A stretch of DNA of 7,629 nt from Fidelibacterota bacterium (GCA_029931905.1 JAOZRH010000097.1:1-7629), one strand, 5' to 3'. Counted from the first letter of the stretch, positions 1 to 7,078 are shown. Translations and numbers: made by a program. Notes: a model not told the origin generated them from the sequence alone.

Positions 1-1555
1 GGTTTTCATAAAGTCCTTCTTCTAATATTTTAGCTCGTTCAGGACCCATATCGTTTATATTTTCTAACTCTTCAGACGACATGGATCTGATTTCATCTAA
101 TGTGAATTTATTCAATAGTTTTTTACTTAATGATGTCCCAATACCTTTTAAATTCAAAGAGGATAAAATTCTCCAATCTTCTATTTTTGAATTCTTAATT
201 TTATTAATTTCATTGAATAGATTTTCTGCAGATTTATCTTTAAAACCTTCTAAAGACATGATATCATTAAATGAAATATTAAAGATATCAATTATATTTT
301 TAATTCCATAATCATATAATTTTTGAATAGTAGATGGTCCTAAATTTTCAATACCGAGTCGAATTATACTATCATGTAATTTTTTGATATCAGAACCTTT
401 GCAATTTGGATTCAAACAAACAACTTCTGGTTCTTCATATCCTACTTCGCCTCCACATCTTGGACATTCTTCTAAAATAATCTGTTGACGGTTTTCTCCA
501 GGACGAACTGAAACGATGTGTGGAATTATTTCACCGGATCTTTCAATTACGACGTAATCACCAATACATAAATTTTTATCTATTAGAAATTTGCCGTTAT
601 GTAGTGAAACTCTAGAAATATTTGCATTATTTATTTCTACAGTTTCTACTAATCCAACTGGTGTTATTGTGTGTTTACCAACAGACCATTCAATTCCAAT
701 TAATTTAGTTTCCGCTGATGGATTTGAAAATTTAAAAGCAATTTGACCTTTAGGGTGATGCGATGTGAATCCTAAAGTCTTACTATATTCTTCATCTGAT
801 AATTTAAAAACTAAACCATCAACATCATATTCCCAATTTTTAATTTGTTTTTCAATTTCTTCAAAGTTTATTTTTTTAATTTCTTCTAATGTATATGTTT
901 GTGAATATGTATTAAAGTCAATAAAATCTAGAATTTGATTTAGATTAGAATCTACATCATCACGCATTAAAATTCCAGAACATAACCCTCTTGGTGATTT
1001 ATATTGTGTCCCATCAGATTTGAGGATTTTATCTTTAAAATATTCATATTTTTGTTTTGATATAATTATTTCTCCCCTAGTATTAATTTTTAATAGACCT
1101 AATGCAGATTTATCGTTTGGACCACAATACCTAATTAAAGGTAATTTATCGGTTATATTTTCACCAACATAACCATCACCTCTAGTTGATAAAATACCAT
1201 TTGAATAATCTCCCGAAACACCATCTAATTTTGGTTGCATTAAAAATGTTTCGTTTTGAGATCTAGATACTTTTTCACACCAATTAAATAAATCTTCGAT
1301 TGAGTAAACTTTATCAAGACTCAACATTGGATTTTCTCTTTTGATTTTACCAAGTTTGTTTCGTCTATTGTAATTAATTTTAATGTCATAAATTTTTTGA
1401 AATAGTTTATTATTAGGATCAAGTTCTTTTAATTCTTGTTCTAATAAATCATATTCAGGATCAGATATTTCTGGATTATTTTCTACCCAATATTTGTAAT
1501 TATGATATTCTACAAGAATCTCTAGTTCTTGTATTCTTTTCTTGATATTAGACAT
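1..1555 (-). CDS. ligA: NAD+-dependent DNA ligase (LigA), 3' end outside window
   Basis: Seals nicks in duplex DNA using NAD+ through an enzyme-AMP intermediate, presumably in phage replication or repair. I translated the frame from ATG 1555; it stays open for 518 codons to the window edge. The N-terminal Ia-type segment (YKYWVENNPEISDPEYD, about residues 20-36) is the NMN-binding part typical of bacterial LigA. Next come the adenylation domain with PKLDG (catalytic K109), STRGDG (124-128), RGE (160-162) and DGLVFK (246-251). The OB-fold part includes SGEIIPHIVSVRPGE. A Cys4 zinc site follows (C364, C367, C380, C385), then helix-hairpin-helix repeats beginning near LGIENLG. The end of the HhH domain and any BRCT domain lie beyond the edge; full-length enzymes are about 670 residues. 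The start is supported by AGAGG six bases upstream. Family assignment is very secure; an ATP-type ligase is excluded by the Ia, zinc and HhH modules. Confidence 0.97.
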   Translation of the reverse strand, partial: MSNIKKRIQELEILVEYHNYKYWVENNPEISDPEYDLLEQELKELDPNNKLFQKIYDIKINYNRRNKLGKIKRENPMLSLDKVYSIEDLFNWCEKVSRSQNETFLMQPKLDGVSGDYSNGILSTRGDGYVGENITDKLPLIRYCGPNDKSALGLLKINTRGEIIISKQKYEYFKDKILKSDGTQYKSPRGLCSGILMRDDVDSNLNQILDFIDFNTYSQTYTLEEIKKINFEEIEKQIKNWEYDVDGLVFKLSDEEYSKTLGFTSHHPKGQIAFKFSNPSAETKLIGIEWSVGKHTITPVGLVETVEINNANISRVSLHNGKFLIDKNLCIGDYVVIERSGEIIPHIVSVRPGENRQQIILEECPRCGGEVGYEEPEVVCLNPNCKGSDIKKLHDSIIRLGIENLGPSTIQKLYDYGIKNIIDIFNISFNDIMSLEGFKDKSAENLFNEINKIKNSKIEDWRILSSLNLKGIGTSLSKKLLNKFTLDEIRSMSSEELENINDMGPERAKILEEGLYEN

Positions 1556-1594
1556 TTTTTCCTCTTTTGGGTTCTTTTGAATAATTTTTTAAAT

Positions 1595-1873
1595 TTATGA
1601 TATTTTTTTGATTTTTTGTAAATCTTCTTTAGCTAACCTGACCGCATAATTTATAATCTTTTCATGATTATCTTTGAGAAATTTTGTTGCTGACATTTGA
1701 ATATATTCCCATATGACATTGTCTTGAGAAAATTTTTTTTCAAACTCTTGATTTGAATTAAGATGTTTACGAAATTTTGCCTCTCGATTAACTAAATCAA
1801 ACGAAACACACTGTTGCAAAGCTTCAGGAATCTGAAAATATTTTTTGAGTTTCTCCAACGTGTAGTTGTTCAT
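1595..1873 (-). CDS. Hypothetical protein, 92 aa, charged and helical
   Basis: Function not recognised. The protein is lysine- and glutamate-rich, has no membrane segment or signal peptide, and reads as mostly helical (for example the C-terminal stretch AVRLAKEDLQKIKKIS). The start is well supported: ATG 1873 follows GGAGG (1882-1878) with a four-base spacer. It lies 39 bases upstream of the ligase start and downstream of a strong inverted repeat, so it is probably the first gene of a short unit with ligA. Whether it works with the ligase is unknown. Confidence 0.8.
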   Translation of the reverse strand: MNNYTLEKLKKYFQIPEALQQCVSFDLVNREAKFRKHLNSNQEFEKKFSQDNVIWEYIQMSATKFLKDNHEKIINYAVRLAKEDLQKIKKIS

Positions 1874-1899
1874 ATCTCCTCCAGTAGATGTTTTTTATA

Positions 1900-1938
1900 T
1901 TTAGAACGGCGAACTCAAAAGATTTTCGCCGTTCTAAA
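1900..1938. repeat. Perfect 14-bp inverted repeat (stem-loop), intergenic
   Basis: The arm at 1900-1913 (TTTAGAACGGCGAA) is perfectly complementary to the arm at 1925-1938, with an 11-base loop. It sits between the stop of the 114-residue gene (1952) and the ribosome binding site of the next gene (1882). The GC-rich core stands out against the AT-rich surroundings. Neither strand carries a proper T tract after the stem, so a textbook Rho-independent terminator is not certain. A transcript-end, processing or stability hairpin is equally possible. Confidence 0.75.
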
Positions 1939-1951
1939 AAGTGTTTGACAA

Positions 1952-2296
1952 TCATAACATTTCAATCAATTGTTTTTTATATCCTTTAAAAACATCAGTA
2001 TATTTTTTTTCAATGTATTCGTCTAATTGATCTAAACTTTCAAATTTTTTAAATTTGGTAAAGTGAATTTCATTTTTTTCTTTAGAAGTATAAAAGAGAT
2101 ATATGTTTTCTAATTTCTGATTAAAATATTCAAATCTAATTTCAAAAACATATTTGTTTTTAAAGTGAACACAATAACTTCGACTATAATCAGAATATTT
2201 TTGTCCAAATGTATTTGAAACTATTAACAAATCTAAACCTGTATGACAAAAGTTATCATTAATAAATTTATCATTTTTTTCGATTTCTTTGAACAT
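1952..2296 (-). CDS. Hypothetical protein, 114 aa
   Basis: Function not recognised. ATG 2296 overlaps the TGA of the upstream beta N-half gene by one base (TGATG), which argues for translational coupling and for this start over the in-frame GTG one codon earlier (2299). The sequence has alternating aromatic and hydrophobic positions suggesting beta strands (YVFEIRFEYF, NIYLFYTS), then a lysine-rich helical C-terminus. There is no membrane segment. Being coupled to the RNA polymerase half suggests co-expression, but nothing in the sequence shows a role in transcription. Confidence 0.8.
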   Translation of the reverse strand: MFKEIEKNDKFINDNFCHTGLDLLIVSNTFGQKYSDYSRSYCVHFKNKYVFEIRFEYFNQKLENIYLFYTSKEKNEIHFTKFKKFESLDQLDEYIEKKYTDVFKGYKKQLIEML

Positions 2297-3456
2297 CACA
2301 ATATTTGTCCAATTAGATCAACCTTTGTTCCAGGAACTATACTCACAGTTTTACCTGGTTCTTGACTACTTACAGTTACAGGACATATTTTGCTAAAGTG
2401 ACTTTCATGAATGCTGCTTATTTCTCTTGGACCTCTTTCAGATGCTGGATTTAACATACTTACTTTATGTTGTAATAAACATGAATATAAATTTCCTGTA
2501 TCATATAAATAATTAGATTTTAAGAATGTGTTGAAATTTTTAATAATATCAAATAAATTCATTTTTAATTGATCAACCTTAAATCCTCTAGCGGTTTGCC
2601 CTGCTATAATTGCTACTTTTTTTAAGATAGGTTGAAGTAATAATTCAATAAAAACTAATCTTTTATGTTTTAAATCAACAAACGATATATTTTGATTATT
2701 TAGTGTTATATCAATCATTTTTCTTACAACTGTAATTAAATTAATTTCGTTCATTTGATAACATTGATTATATAAGAATTGAGTATATTCATCAAACATT
2801 AGGTTGTCAAATCTTTTTATAATCGAATTAGTATTTGTGTCACAATTTAAATTCTTACTGAAATAAGTTATTATATTTTCTTCAGATTCTTCTTTTAGTT
2901 TGAATTTTTTATTTATATTGTTTTTAACAAAATTGAAAAAATTAATGAAATCATTACCAATACTTTCATCATGATAAACTAGAAGTAAGACAAAAAGGTG
3001 AATAGGGATATTGACACCAGTAAAGGTTACAACATTTCTTTCAAAATTAAACGTTAATGAATTGAATAACGTTGAAATTAGTATTGATTTCTTTTTAACA
3101 ACAATTGGTTTATCTAAAAGATAGACTGTAGGGACGTAGAAATTGCCGTTAAGATAAAAATAATTATCATGAATTAATTTTGGAATATAACATTTGAAAA
3201 ATAATTTTTCTTTATCTTCATCATCTAAATCTTCTATACTACACATTAGAGTATTTAATTCAGAGTAATATAAATCTTTGTAACAAATTTTCTCATCGAA
3301 ATCTAGACCTTTAATATTCAGATAATTGTTATTTTGCTTTGATATAAAATCTATACATAATTCAATGAAATTTGGAATTAAATCATATTGTCTTCTACGA
3401 AAATTTTCAAAACTATCTTCACCGTAATCGAAATTAATTCGATTTATTAGATTCAC
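2296..3456 (-). CDS. RNA polymerase beta subunit, N-terminal half (split RpoB-like), 386 aa
   Basis: N-terminal portion of a multisubunit RNA polymerase beta subunit, expected to assemble with the separately encoded C half and beta-prime pieces for phage transcription. Near the N-terminus is INRINFDYGEDSF, followed by a divergent lobe region much shorter than in bacteria. DLKHKRLVFIELLLQPI resembles the bacterial D..GNRR...GE motif. The clearest match is the C-terminal NPASERGPREISSIHESHF and KICPV...SQEPGK, corresponding to [30 protein letters not shown] of RpoB (fork/rifampicin region). The protein ends soon after, where bacterial beta would continue. I chose GTG 3456: GGAGG lies five bases before it, inside the end of the upstream gene (23-base overlap). 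The frame opens 23 codons earlier at a TTG (3525) without a good ribosome binding site. Divergence of the lobe makes its exact fold uncertain. Confidence 0.88.
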   Translation of the reverse strand: MNLINRINFDYGEDSFENFRRRQYDLIPNFIELCIDFISKQNNNYLNIKGLDFDEKICYKDLYYSELNTLMCSIEDLDDEDKEKLFFKCYIPKLIHDNYFYLNGNFYVPTVYLLDKPIVVKKKSILISTLFNSLTFNFERNVVTFTGVNIPIHLFVLLLVYHDESIGNDFINFFNFVKNNINKKFKLKEESEENIITYFSKNLNCDTNTNSIIKRFDNLMFDEYTQFLYNQCYQMNEINLITVVRKMIDITLNNQNISFVDLKHKRLVFIELLLQPILKKVAIIAGQTARGFKVDQLKMNLFDIIKNFNTFLKSNYLYDTGNLYSCLLQHKVSMLNPASERGPREISSIHESHFSKICPVTVSSQEPGKTVSIVPGTKVDLIGQIL

Positions 3457-3880
3457 TTTCTCCTCCAAAGATTTCTTGAACAGTTTTAGTTTCGGATGAA
3501 AGAATTTGACATGGATCAACATCAAAACGCATACGAGTACATTCTTTGACAGTTTTAGTTATACTATTATTTTGATGAAATTCATAGATTGTTTTTCGAT
3601 ATTTTTCATATTTATCAATATTTGAAAAATCTATATATGTGACCCAAACTGAAAAACAGAATGTCAAAAGACAAAAGGTAAATATTAAGAAAGCAATACG
3701 CACATTTAGTATACTTTCAATAATATTGTTTGCTTCAACTGAAGAGTATAAATCTGTTTCCAATGTTTTTAGATTCTTCTCTAATTTGGCATATTTTTTT
3801 GGTAGATATACACCTAATGGTATTACAATGATGCAAAATATTAATGTGAATATTCCGAGTCCAATTGAGACAATAAGCAT
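3434..3880 (-). CDS. Two-TM membrane protein, 148 aa, between the two RNA polymerase beta halves
   Basis: Function not recognised. Two hydrophobic helices are obvious: one at the very N-terminus (about residues 2-25, LIVSIGLGIFTLIFCIIVIP) and one at about 60-82 (RIAFLIFTFCLLTFCFSVWV). A charged stretch of about 35 residues separates them, and a polar tail of about 65 residues carries two cysteines. The start at ATG 3880 is preferred over ATG 3895 because AAGGAG (3892-3887) lies six bases before it and covers the earlier ATG. The gene follows a hairpin after the beta C-half and overlaps the start of the N-half by 23 bases, so it is translated with the polymerase gene although it is an unrelated membrane protein. 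Confidence 0.8.
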   Translation of the reverse strand: MLIVSIGLGIFTLIFCIIVIPLGVYLPKKYAKLEKNLKTLETDLYSSVEANNIIESILNVRIAFLIFTFCLLTFCFSVWVTYIDFSNIDKYEKYRKTIYEFHQNNSITKTVKECTRMRFDVDPCQILSSETKTVQEIFGGESESNKSN

Positions 3881-3905
3881 ATATTTCTCCTTCATGAAAA
3901 TATAA

Positions 3906-3932
3906 ATGCTGCAGAGAAATTCCCTGCAGCAT
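3906..3932 (-). terminator. Hairpin after the beta C-half gene, possible weak terminator
   Basis: A perfect 9-bp stem, ATGCTGCAG (3906-3914) with CTGCAGCAT (3924-3932), has a 9-base loop and starts four bases after the stop codon at 3936. In the transcribed (minus) direction it is followed by TTATATTTTC, a T-rich but interrupted tract. Termination may be partial, since the next gene starts only 26 bases beyond the stem. Confidence 0.6.
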
Positions 3933-3935
3933 ATT

Positions 3936-4142
3936 TTAACCTTTCAAAAAATCAATAATTGTCATCACAACATCTTTAGTTCGACTTGATATTTGAACAT
4001 CATCTGGAAAATGATATTCACCAGTTTTAATGACCTGTTTAATTAAATCTTTTTTACCAGCATTCCAATCTGATTTAACTGTAAATAATTCTTTCAATGT
4101 CTTCTCAGCTCCTCCAGCCAAGATTGCTTCTATTTCCATTTG
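3936..4142 (-). CDS. Exon 2 of the beta C-half gene (68 codons plus stop)
   Basis: This would be mistaken for an independent 67-residue gene starting at ATG 4139, but it has no ribosome binding site there, only intron sequence. Its translation is the conserved RpoB C-terminal segment (QMEIEAILAGGAEK, then KELFTVKSD). The exon begins with CAA (Q) at 4142, in the same phase in which exon 1 ends (complete codon GGT at 4413-4411), so the join keeps the frame. Confidence 0.93.
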   Translation of the reverse strand, partial: QMEIEAILAGGAEKTLKELFTVKSDWNAGKKDLIKQVIKTGEYHFPDDVQISSRTKDVVMTIIDFLKG

Positions 4143-6162
4143 CTTTATATTATTGATACTTCGTTACAGTATCACTGTATGTTTCCATACAGAATAGACT
4201 ATATCTTTGTTCTTTTTATTTTTACATGTTTTTCTAAGATTTTTCATTATCTACACTTTTTTTAAAAAAGAACATTTTCTATTTCCACTCACTTGAGTGT
4301 ACTCCCATAAAGGATAGTCGTTGCACGTTCCTATTTCTAGGCTTCGCTCAGGATTGTCTGTTCTAGATGTTCCCTGAATTAAGAAAATTTATACTCAGCT
4401 TTATTTTAAAACCGAGTTTTGAGCCACCAGACATGGCTCTACCACGTAGTGGTTGTTGAGAAATAGCTTTTAAACCACCCAAATCTCTTGCCGTTATAAT
4501 TTTAGAAGCTAATTTATAAAGTTTTTGTAAATACATTGGACCAACAAAAACATCTTTAACTACACAATCTTTTTTCTTATATGGTAAAATAATTTGAAGT
4601 TTATCCTCCATAAATTCTATTAGTTCTTTCTTAATTAATAGATCTTCTTGGGGACTAACACCATTCTTAATTATTTTTCTCATATTAATTTCTGAAAAAG
4701 TTGGACCTTCAATATATAAATTATATTTTTGAACATTCTCAATAAAAGATTGAAGAAAATTTGGATCTTTAAATTGTTTTATTAGTTCTTGAATTTCATT
4801 ATAATATTTTGGAGTATTTAAATTTTTAATAATAGTTTCATTTAACCATTTTATTATCTCTTTAGTTTTTTCTGGAGATTCTTTAATAGCATCACTACAA
4901 TATTGAACATTTTTACCTATCGAAACCTCATTTAATTGACCTAAATTCATTCTTGAATAAACAGCAAATGTGTTTGTGATATAATCAATAGGAATATTAT
5001 TTTGAACAGTTAAAGGTCGAAGTTCATCAGGTAAGATTAGAGATACAACACCCTTGCCAGCGTAACGGTTGGCAAATTTATCACCAAGATGTGATGAATC
5101 AATTTTAGAAACTTCAAATTCTAATAGATAAACAATATCTTTTAAATTAATAGGTCCTCTTTCTCGATCACGATCTGTGTAAACATAATATTGTTTTAAG
5201 ATTTTTCGAACAAAATCTTCATTAAAATCCAACATTAGTTTTGTATAAATATCTATAACATATTCCCCATATGTTGTACATAAGTGATCAAGAACTTTTT
5301 GTAATTGAACATCCAATAATTTTACATCTCTTTTTAAGCGATGTATTCTAAATCCAGAAATTACGCCGTTATCAATTTGGCTTTTAATTTTATTAATTAT
5401 CAAACCAGAAGATCCAAATGTATTCATGTTAATTAAATCAGATAGATTCATATTTTTCATTAAACTTAGTACTTTATTTCTAATATCTATCGGATTTTCT
5501 ACATTTAGACCTTTCATATTTTTAGGTACAAAATGACAACATATTATATCTTTTTTTATTTTTTGTCCAACACTTGGAAAGTACTCAAATGAATTTTCTA
5601 AATCTACATAATATTTTTGTAAAATTGTATATTCATAAATAGGAACATATACTTTATCAATAAATTGAGCTTGTGATTTATTAGCAAAAGATTCACTAAC
5701 GACGATTCCATCTTCGTGATTGTATCCAAATAAAGACATGTATGCTGTTTGTACATTATATCCAAATGTTGGTATACCATTTATAAAATTATCATATTCA
5801 TATATAATGTCATTTTTTTTAAATTTTGTTCCCTCTTCTAAACAAAACCTTAAATGAGAAGCATAAATACCTGTACATTTTTTTAATGGTGGTATTTGAT
5901 ATGATTTAATTTCATCAATATTAAAGTATCTTAAAATAATAATATTTTCATCTTTAAAAATAATTTCACCATCATCTTTAGCTAATAAAATTCCTAAATG
6001 AGAATTTTTTGTAATATGAAAATATTCGTTCGAAACAACGTAAGGAATTTCACAATTCAAACTAGTTAATGATTGTTGTACCTGCTTCGAACTCATTTGT
6101 AATCGAGTACTATCAGTTTGAGAAATAAAAGGAATTGCAGAAAGATTAATACTTGTAATCAT
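3936..6162 (-). CDS. RNA polymerase beta subunit, C-terminal half, interrupted by a group I intron (join of 6162-4411 and 4142-3936), 652 aa
   Basis: Catalytic C-terminal half of a multisubunit RNA polymerase beta subunit. Exon 1 gives 584 residues and exon 2 gives 68. Visible landmarks are IPFISQTDSTRLQMSSKQVQ (9-28, bacterial IPFLEHDDANRALMGANMQ), GYNHEDG (146-152, bacterial GYNFED near the active site), LGDKFANRYAGKGVVS (359-374, bacterial GDKMAGRHGNKGV with the nucleotide-contacting lysines), YSRMNLGQLNE (402-412), VGPMYLQKLYKLASKIITAR (540-559) and QQPLRGRAMSGGSKLG (569-584). After splicing this continues as QMEIEAILAGGAEKTLKELF and TVKSD, matching bacterial [21 protein letters not shown] and TVKSD. 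Unspliced, it would end 15 codons into the intron at 4363 as a 599-residue protein lacking the conserved C-terminus. The start ATG overlaps the upstream stop (ATGA) and is preceded by TTGGAG. Recognition of the family is secure. Confidence 0.95.
4143..4410 (-). ncRNA. Group I self-splicing intron (subgroup IA-like), 268 nt, no endonuclease ORF
   Basis: P1: the exon end ACTCGGT (4417-4411) pairs over seven bases with internal guide GCTGAGT (4399-4393), with the required U-G wobble at the splice site. P3: GAACAT (4372-4367) with ATGTTC (4275-4270). Q-like block AATCCTGAGC (4355-4346) and R-like block GTGCA (4326-4322). P5: CCTA/TAGG with a GAAA loop (4341-4330). P7: GACTAT (4319-4314) with ATAGTC (4202-4197). 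An extra hairpin CACTC/GAGTG (4299-4286) lies between P7 and P3', as in IA introns. P9: CTGTATG/CATACAG with a GAAA loop (4192-4175). P9.1: TGATACT/AGTATCA (4174-4154). The terminal G is 4143. The core has no room for a homing endonuclease, and none is present. Boundaries agree with both the pairing and the protein homology. Confidence 0.95.
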
Positions 6163-6359
6163 TTACAAGATTCTCCAATCTTTCCACAGAAAATGGGTTC
6201 AACTTGATAAAATACATGATTTACTTCTTTAAATGCGTTTGTTTTTGAAGTCTTGATCCAAGTTTGTCTTTCATAAGCAATACCACAAGCAAAACAAATT
6301 ATAAATAATAATAGTATTATCAACACAATTTCAATAAGATTTTCCTCATTTAATTTCAT
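6159..6359 (-). CDS. Small single-TM membrane protein, 66 aa
   Basis: Function not recognised. One transmembrane helix at residues 9-28 (EIVLIILLLFIICFACGIAY) follows a short acidic N-terminus; a polar tail contains cysteines at 58 and 65. It overlaps both neighbours by four bases (ATGA at each end), so it belongs to one translationally coupled string running from the 66-residue helical protein into the RNA polymerase half. Its own ribosome binding site is weak (AGAGG about 12 bases upstream), which fits coupling. Confidence 0.75.
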   Translation of the reverse strand: MKLNEENLIEIVLIILLLFIICFACGIAYERQTWIKTSKTNAFKEVNHVFYQVEPIFCGKIGESCK

Positions 6360-6556
6360 ACTTTTCTTAACCTCTCTTTTTGAATATGATTTTGAAGAAA
6401 TTTAATTAAAAGATTAAAATTAACTTTAATACCTAAAACAGTGTTTAACATTTTTAATACATTATTTTGATAATTTTTATCAGATTTTAATCGATCTATT
6501 AATTCTTTTATTTCTTTAATTTCTGAATTTGAAAAACTAAAAACATTCTGACTCAT
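6356..6556 (-). CDS. Hypothetical helical protein, 66 aa
   Basis: Function not recognised. It is predicted to be helical, with a charged N-terminal half (SEIKEIKELIDRLKSDK), a more hydrophobic middle and a basic C-terminus (QKERLRKV); there is no membrane segment. The start is strongly supported: GGAGG (6565-6561) with a TAAT spacer before ATG 6556. It is the first gene after the GC-rich hairpin and leads the coupled run into the beta C-half. Confidence 0.78.
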   Translation of the reverse strand: MSQNVFSFSNSEIKEIKELIDRLKSDKNYQNNVLKMLNTVLGIKVNFNLLIKFLQNHIQKERLRKV

Positions 6557-6565
6557 ATTACCTCC

Positions 6566-6634
6566 AAAAAAAATCTCCGGGTTGACACTGGGAAAAGAGG
6601 GAAGATCCTGGGAAGGATGAAGTCACCCGGAGAT
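6566..6634 (-). terminator. GC-rich hairpin followed by a T8 tract, terminator-like
   Basis: ATCTCCGGGT (6573-6582) pairs perfectly with ACCCGGAGAT (6625-6634). The stem extends by GAC/GTC (6584-6586 with 6622-6624) across a one-base bulge. An inner hairpin ATCCT/AGGAT (6605-6618) sits in the loop. On the transcribed minus strand the outer stem is followed directly by eight T (6573-6566), the form of a Rho-independent terminator for the gene ending at 6668. The 35-base structured loop and the ribosome binding site immediately after it (6565) are unusual, so an attenuator-type role is also possible. Confidence 0.75.
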
Positions 6635-6667
6635 GTATTCTTTATTTCTTTATAAAAAGATTAAATA

Positions 6668-7078
6668 TCAAAACAAATTACAAATATAGTTAAACAAACA
6701 ATTTCGAAGTAATTTGCTACTTTCACTATAATCTGTTAACCAATTTCCAGAACCACGTTCTTTTTCAAAATACGGTCCAGATATAGAGAAACTGATTCCA
6801 TTTGAAAGAATAGCTAAATTTGTGGTACCTTCTGGGTTAATTTCAATTATTCCAAAGTTAACATATTGAACTTCGCCGTTCAAAAGTCGACAAAGTTGAT
6901 GAGCAACCATATGACGATTTTCTTGTGAACTATTATTATCATGTATGTCAATATTGATATAAATATTAATACATTGATGTTGAAGACAAATGGTTCCAGA
7001 CCTATAACTTGCGACTAACCATTTGTCACTTCTCAACTTTTCTGTAACTTCTTTCAAGTTGTCTTTTAATTGATTCAT
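6668..7078 (-). CDS. Hypothetical protein, 136 aa
   Basis: Function not recognised. The protein is soluble, with a short helical N-terminus, then likely beta strands (INIYINIDIHD, VQYVNFGIIEINPEG, LAILSNGISFSISGP) and a cysteine-containing hydrophobic C-terminus (LLRNCLFNYICNLF). ATG 7078 has no clear ribosome binding site and lies 53 bases inside the upstream gene; a later TTG in frame is possible, so the N-terminus is uncertain. It is followed by the hairpin with the T8 tract, so it likely ends a transcription unit. Confidence 0.72.
   Translation of the reverse strand: MNQLKDNLKEVTEKLRSDKWLVASYRSGTICLQHQCINIYINIDIHDNNSSQENRHMVAHQLCRLLNGEVQYVNFGIIEINPEGTTNLAILSNGISFSISGPYFEKERGSGNWLTDYSESSKLLRNCLFNYICNLF

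Noticed and set aside
81..311. A plus-strand frame of 76 codons
   Set aside because: It lies entirely antisense to the ligase HhH coding region, which is conserved in sequence.
1944..1950. TTGACA on the plus strand as a host-type -35 box
   Set aside because: No matching -10 at the right distance and no plus-strand gene follows.
3639..3905. A plus-strand frame of 88 codons and a second minus frame at 3735-3932
   Set aside because: Both are shadows of the two-TM protein gene, which has the well-placed AAGGAG ribosome binding site; the minus one also runs through the hairpin.
3936..4139. An independent 67-residue gene starting at ATG 4139
   Set aside because: There is no ribosome binding site, and its translation is the conserved C-terminal end of RpoB in the phase needed by splicing; it is exon 2.
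4363..4410. The 15 codons after GGT 4411 (ending at TAG 4363) as the natural C-terminus of the beta C-half
   Set aside because: They are intron sequence: they contain the internal guide that pairs with the exon end, and conserved beta sequence resumes only at 4142.
6582..6588. TTGACA on the plus strand inside the GC-rich hairpin as a promoter element
   Set aside because: It is part of the stem of the hairpin, no TATAAT-like box follows at 16-18 bases, and all genes run on the other strand.
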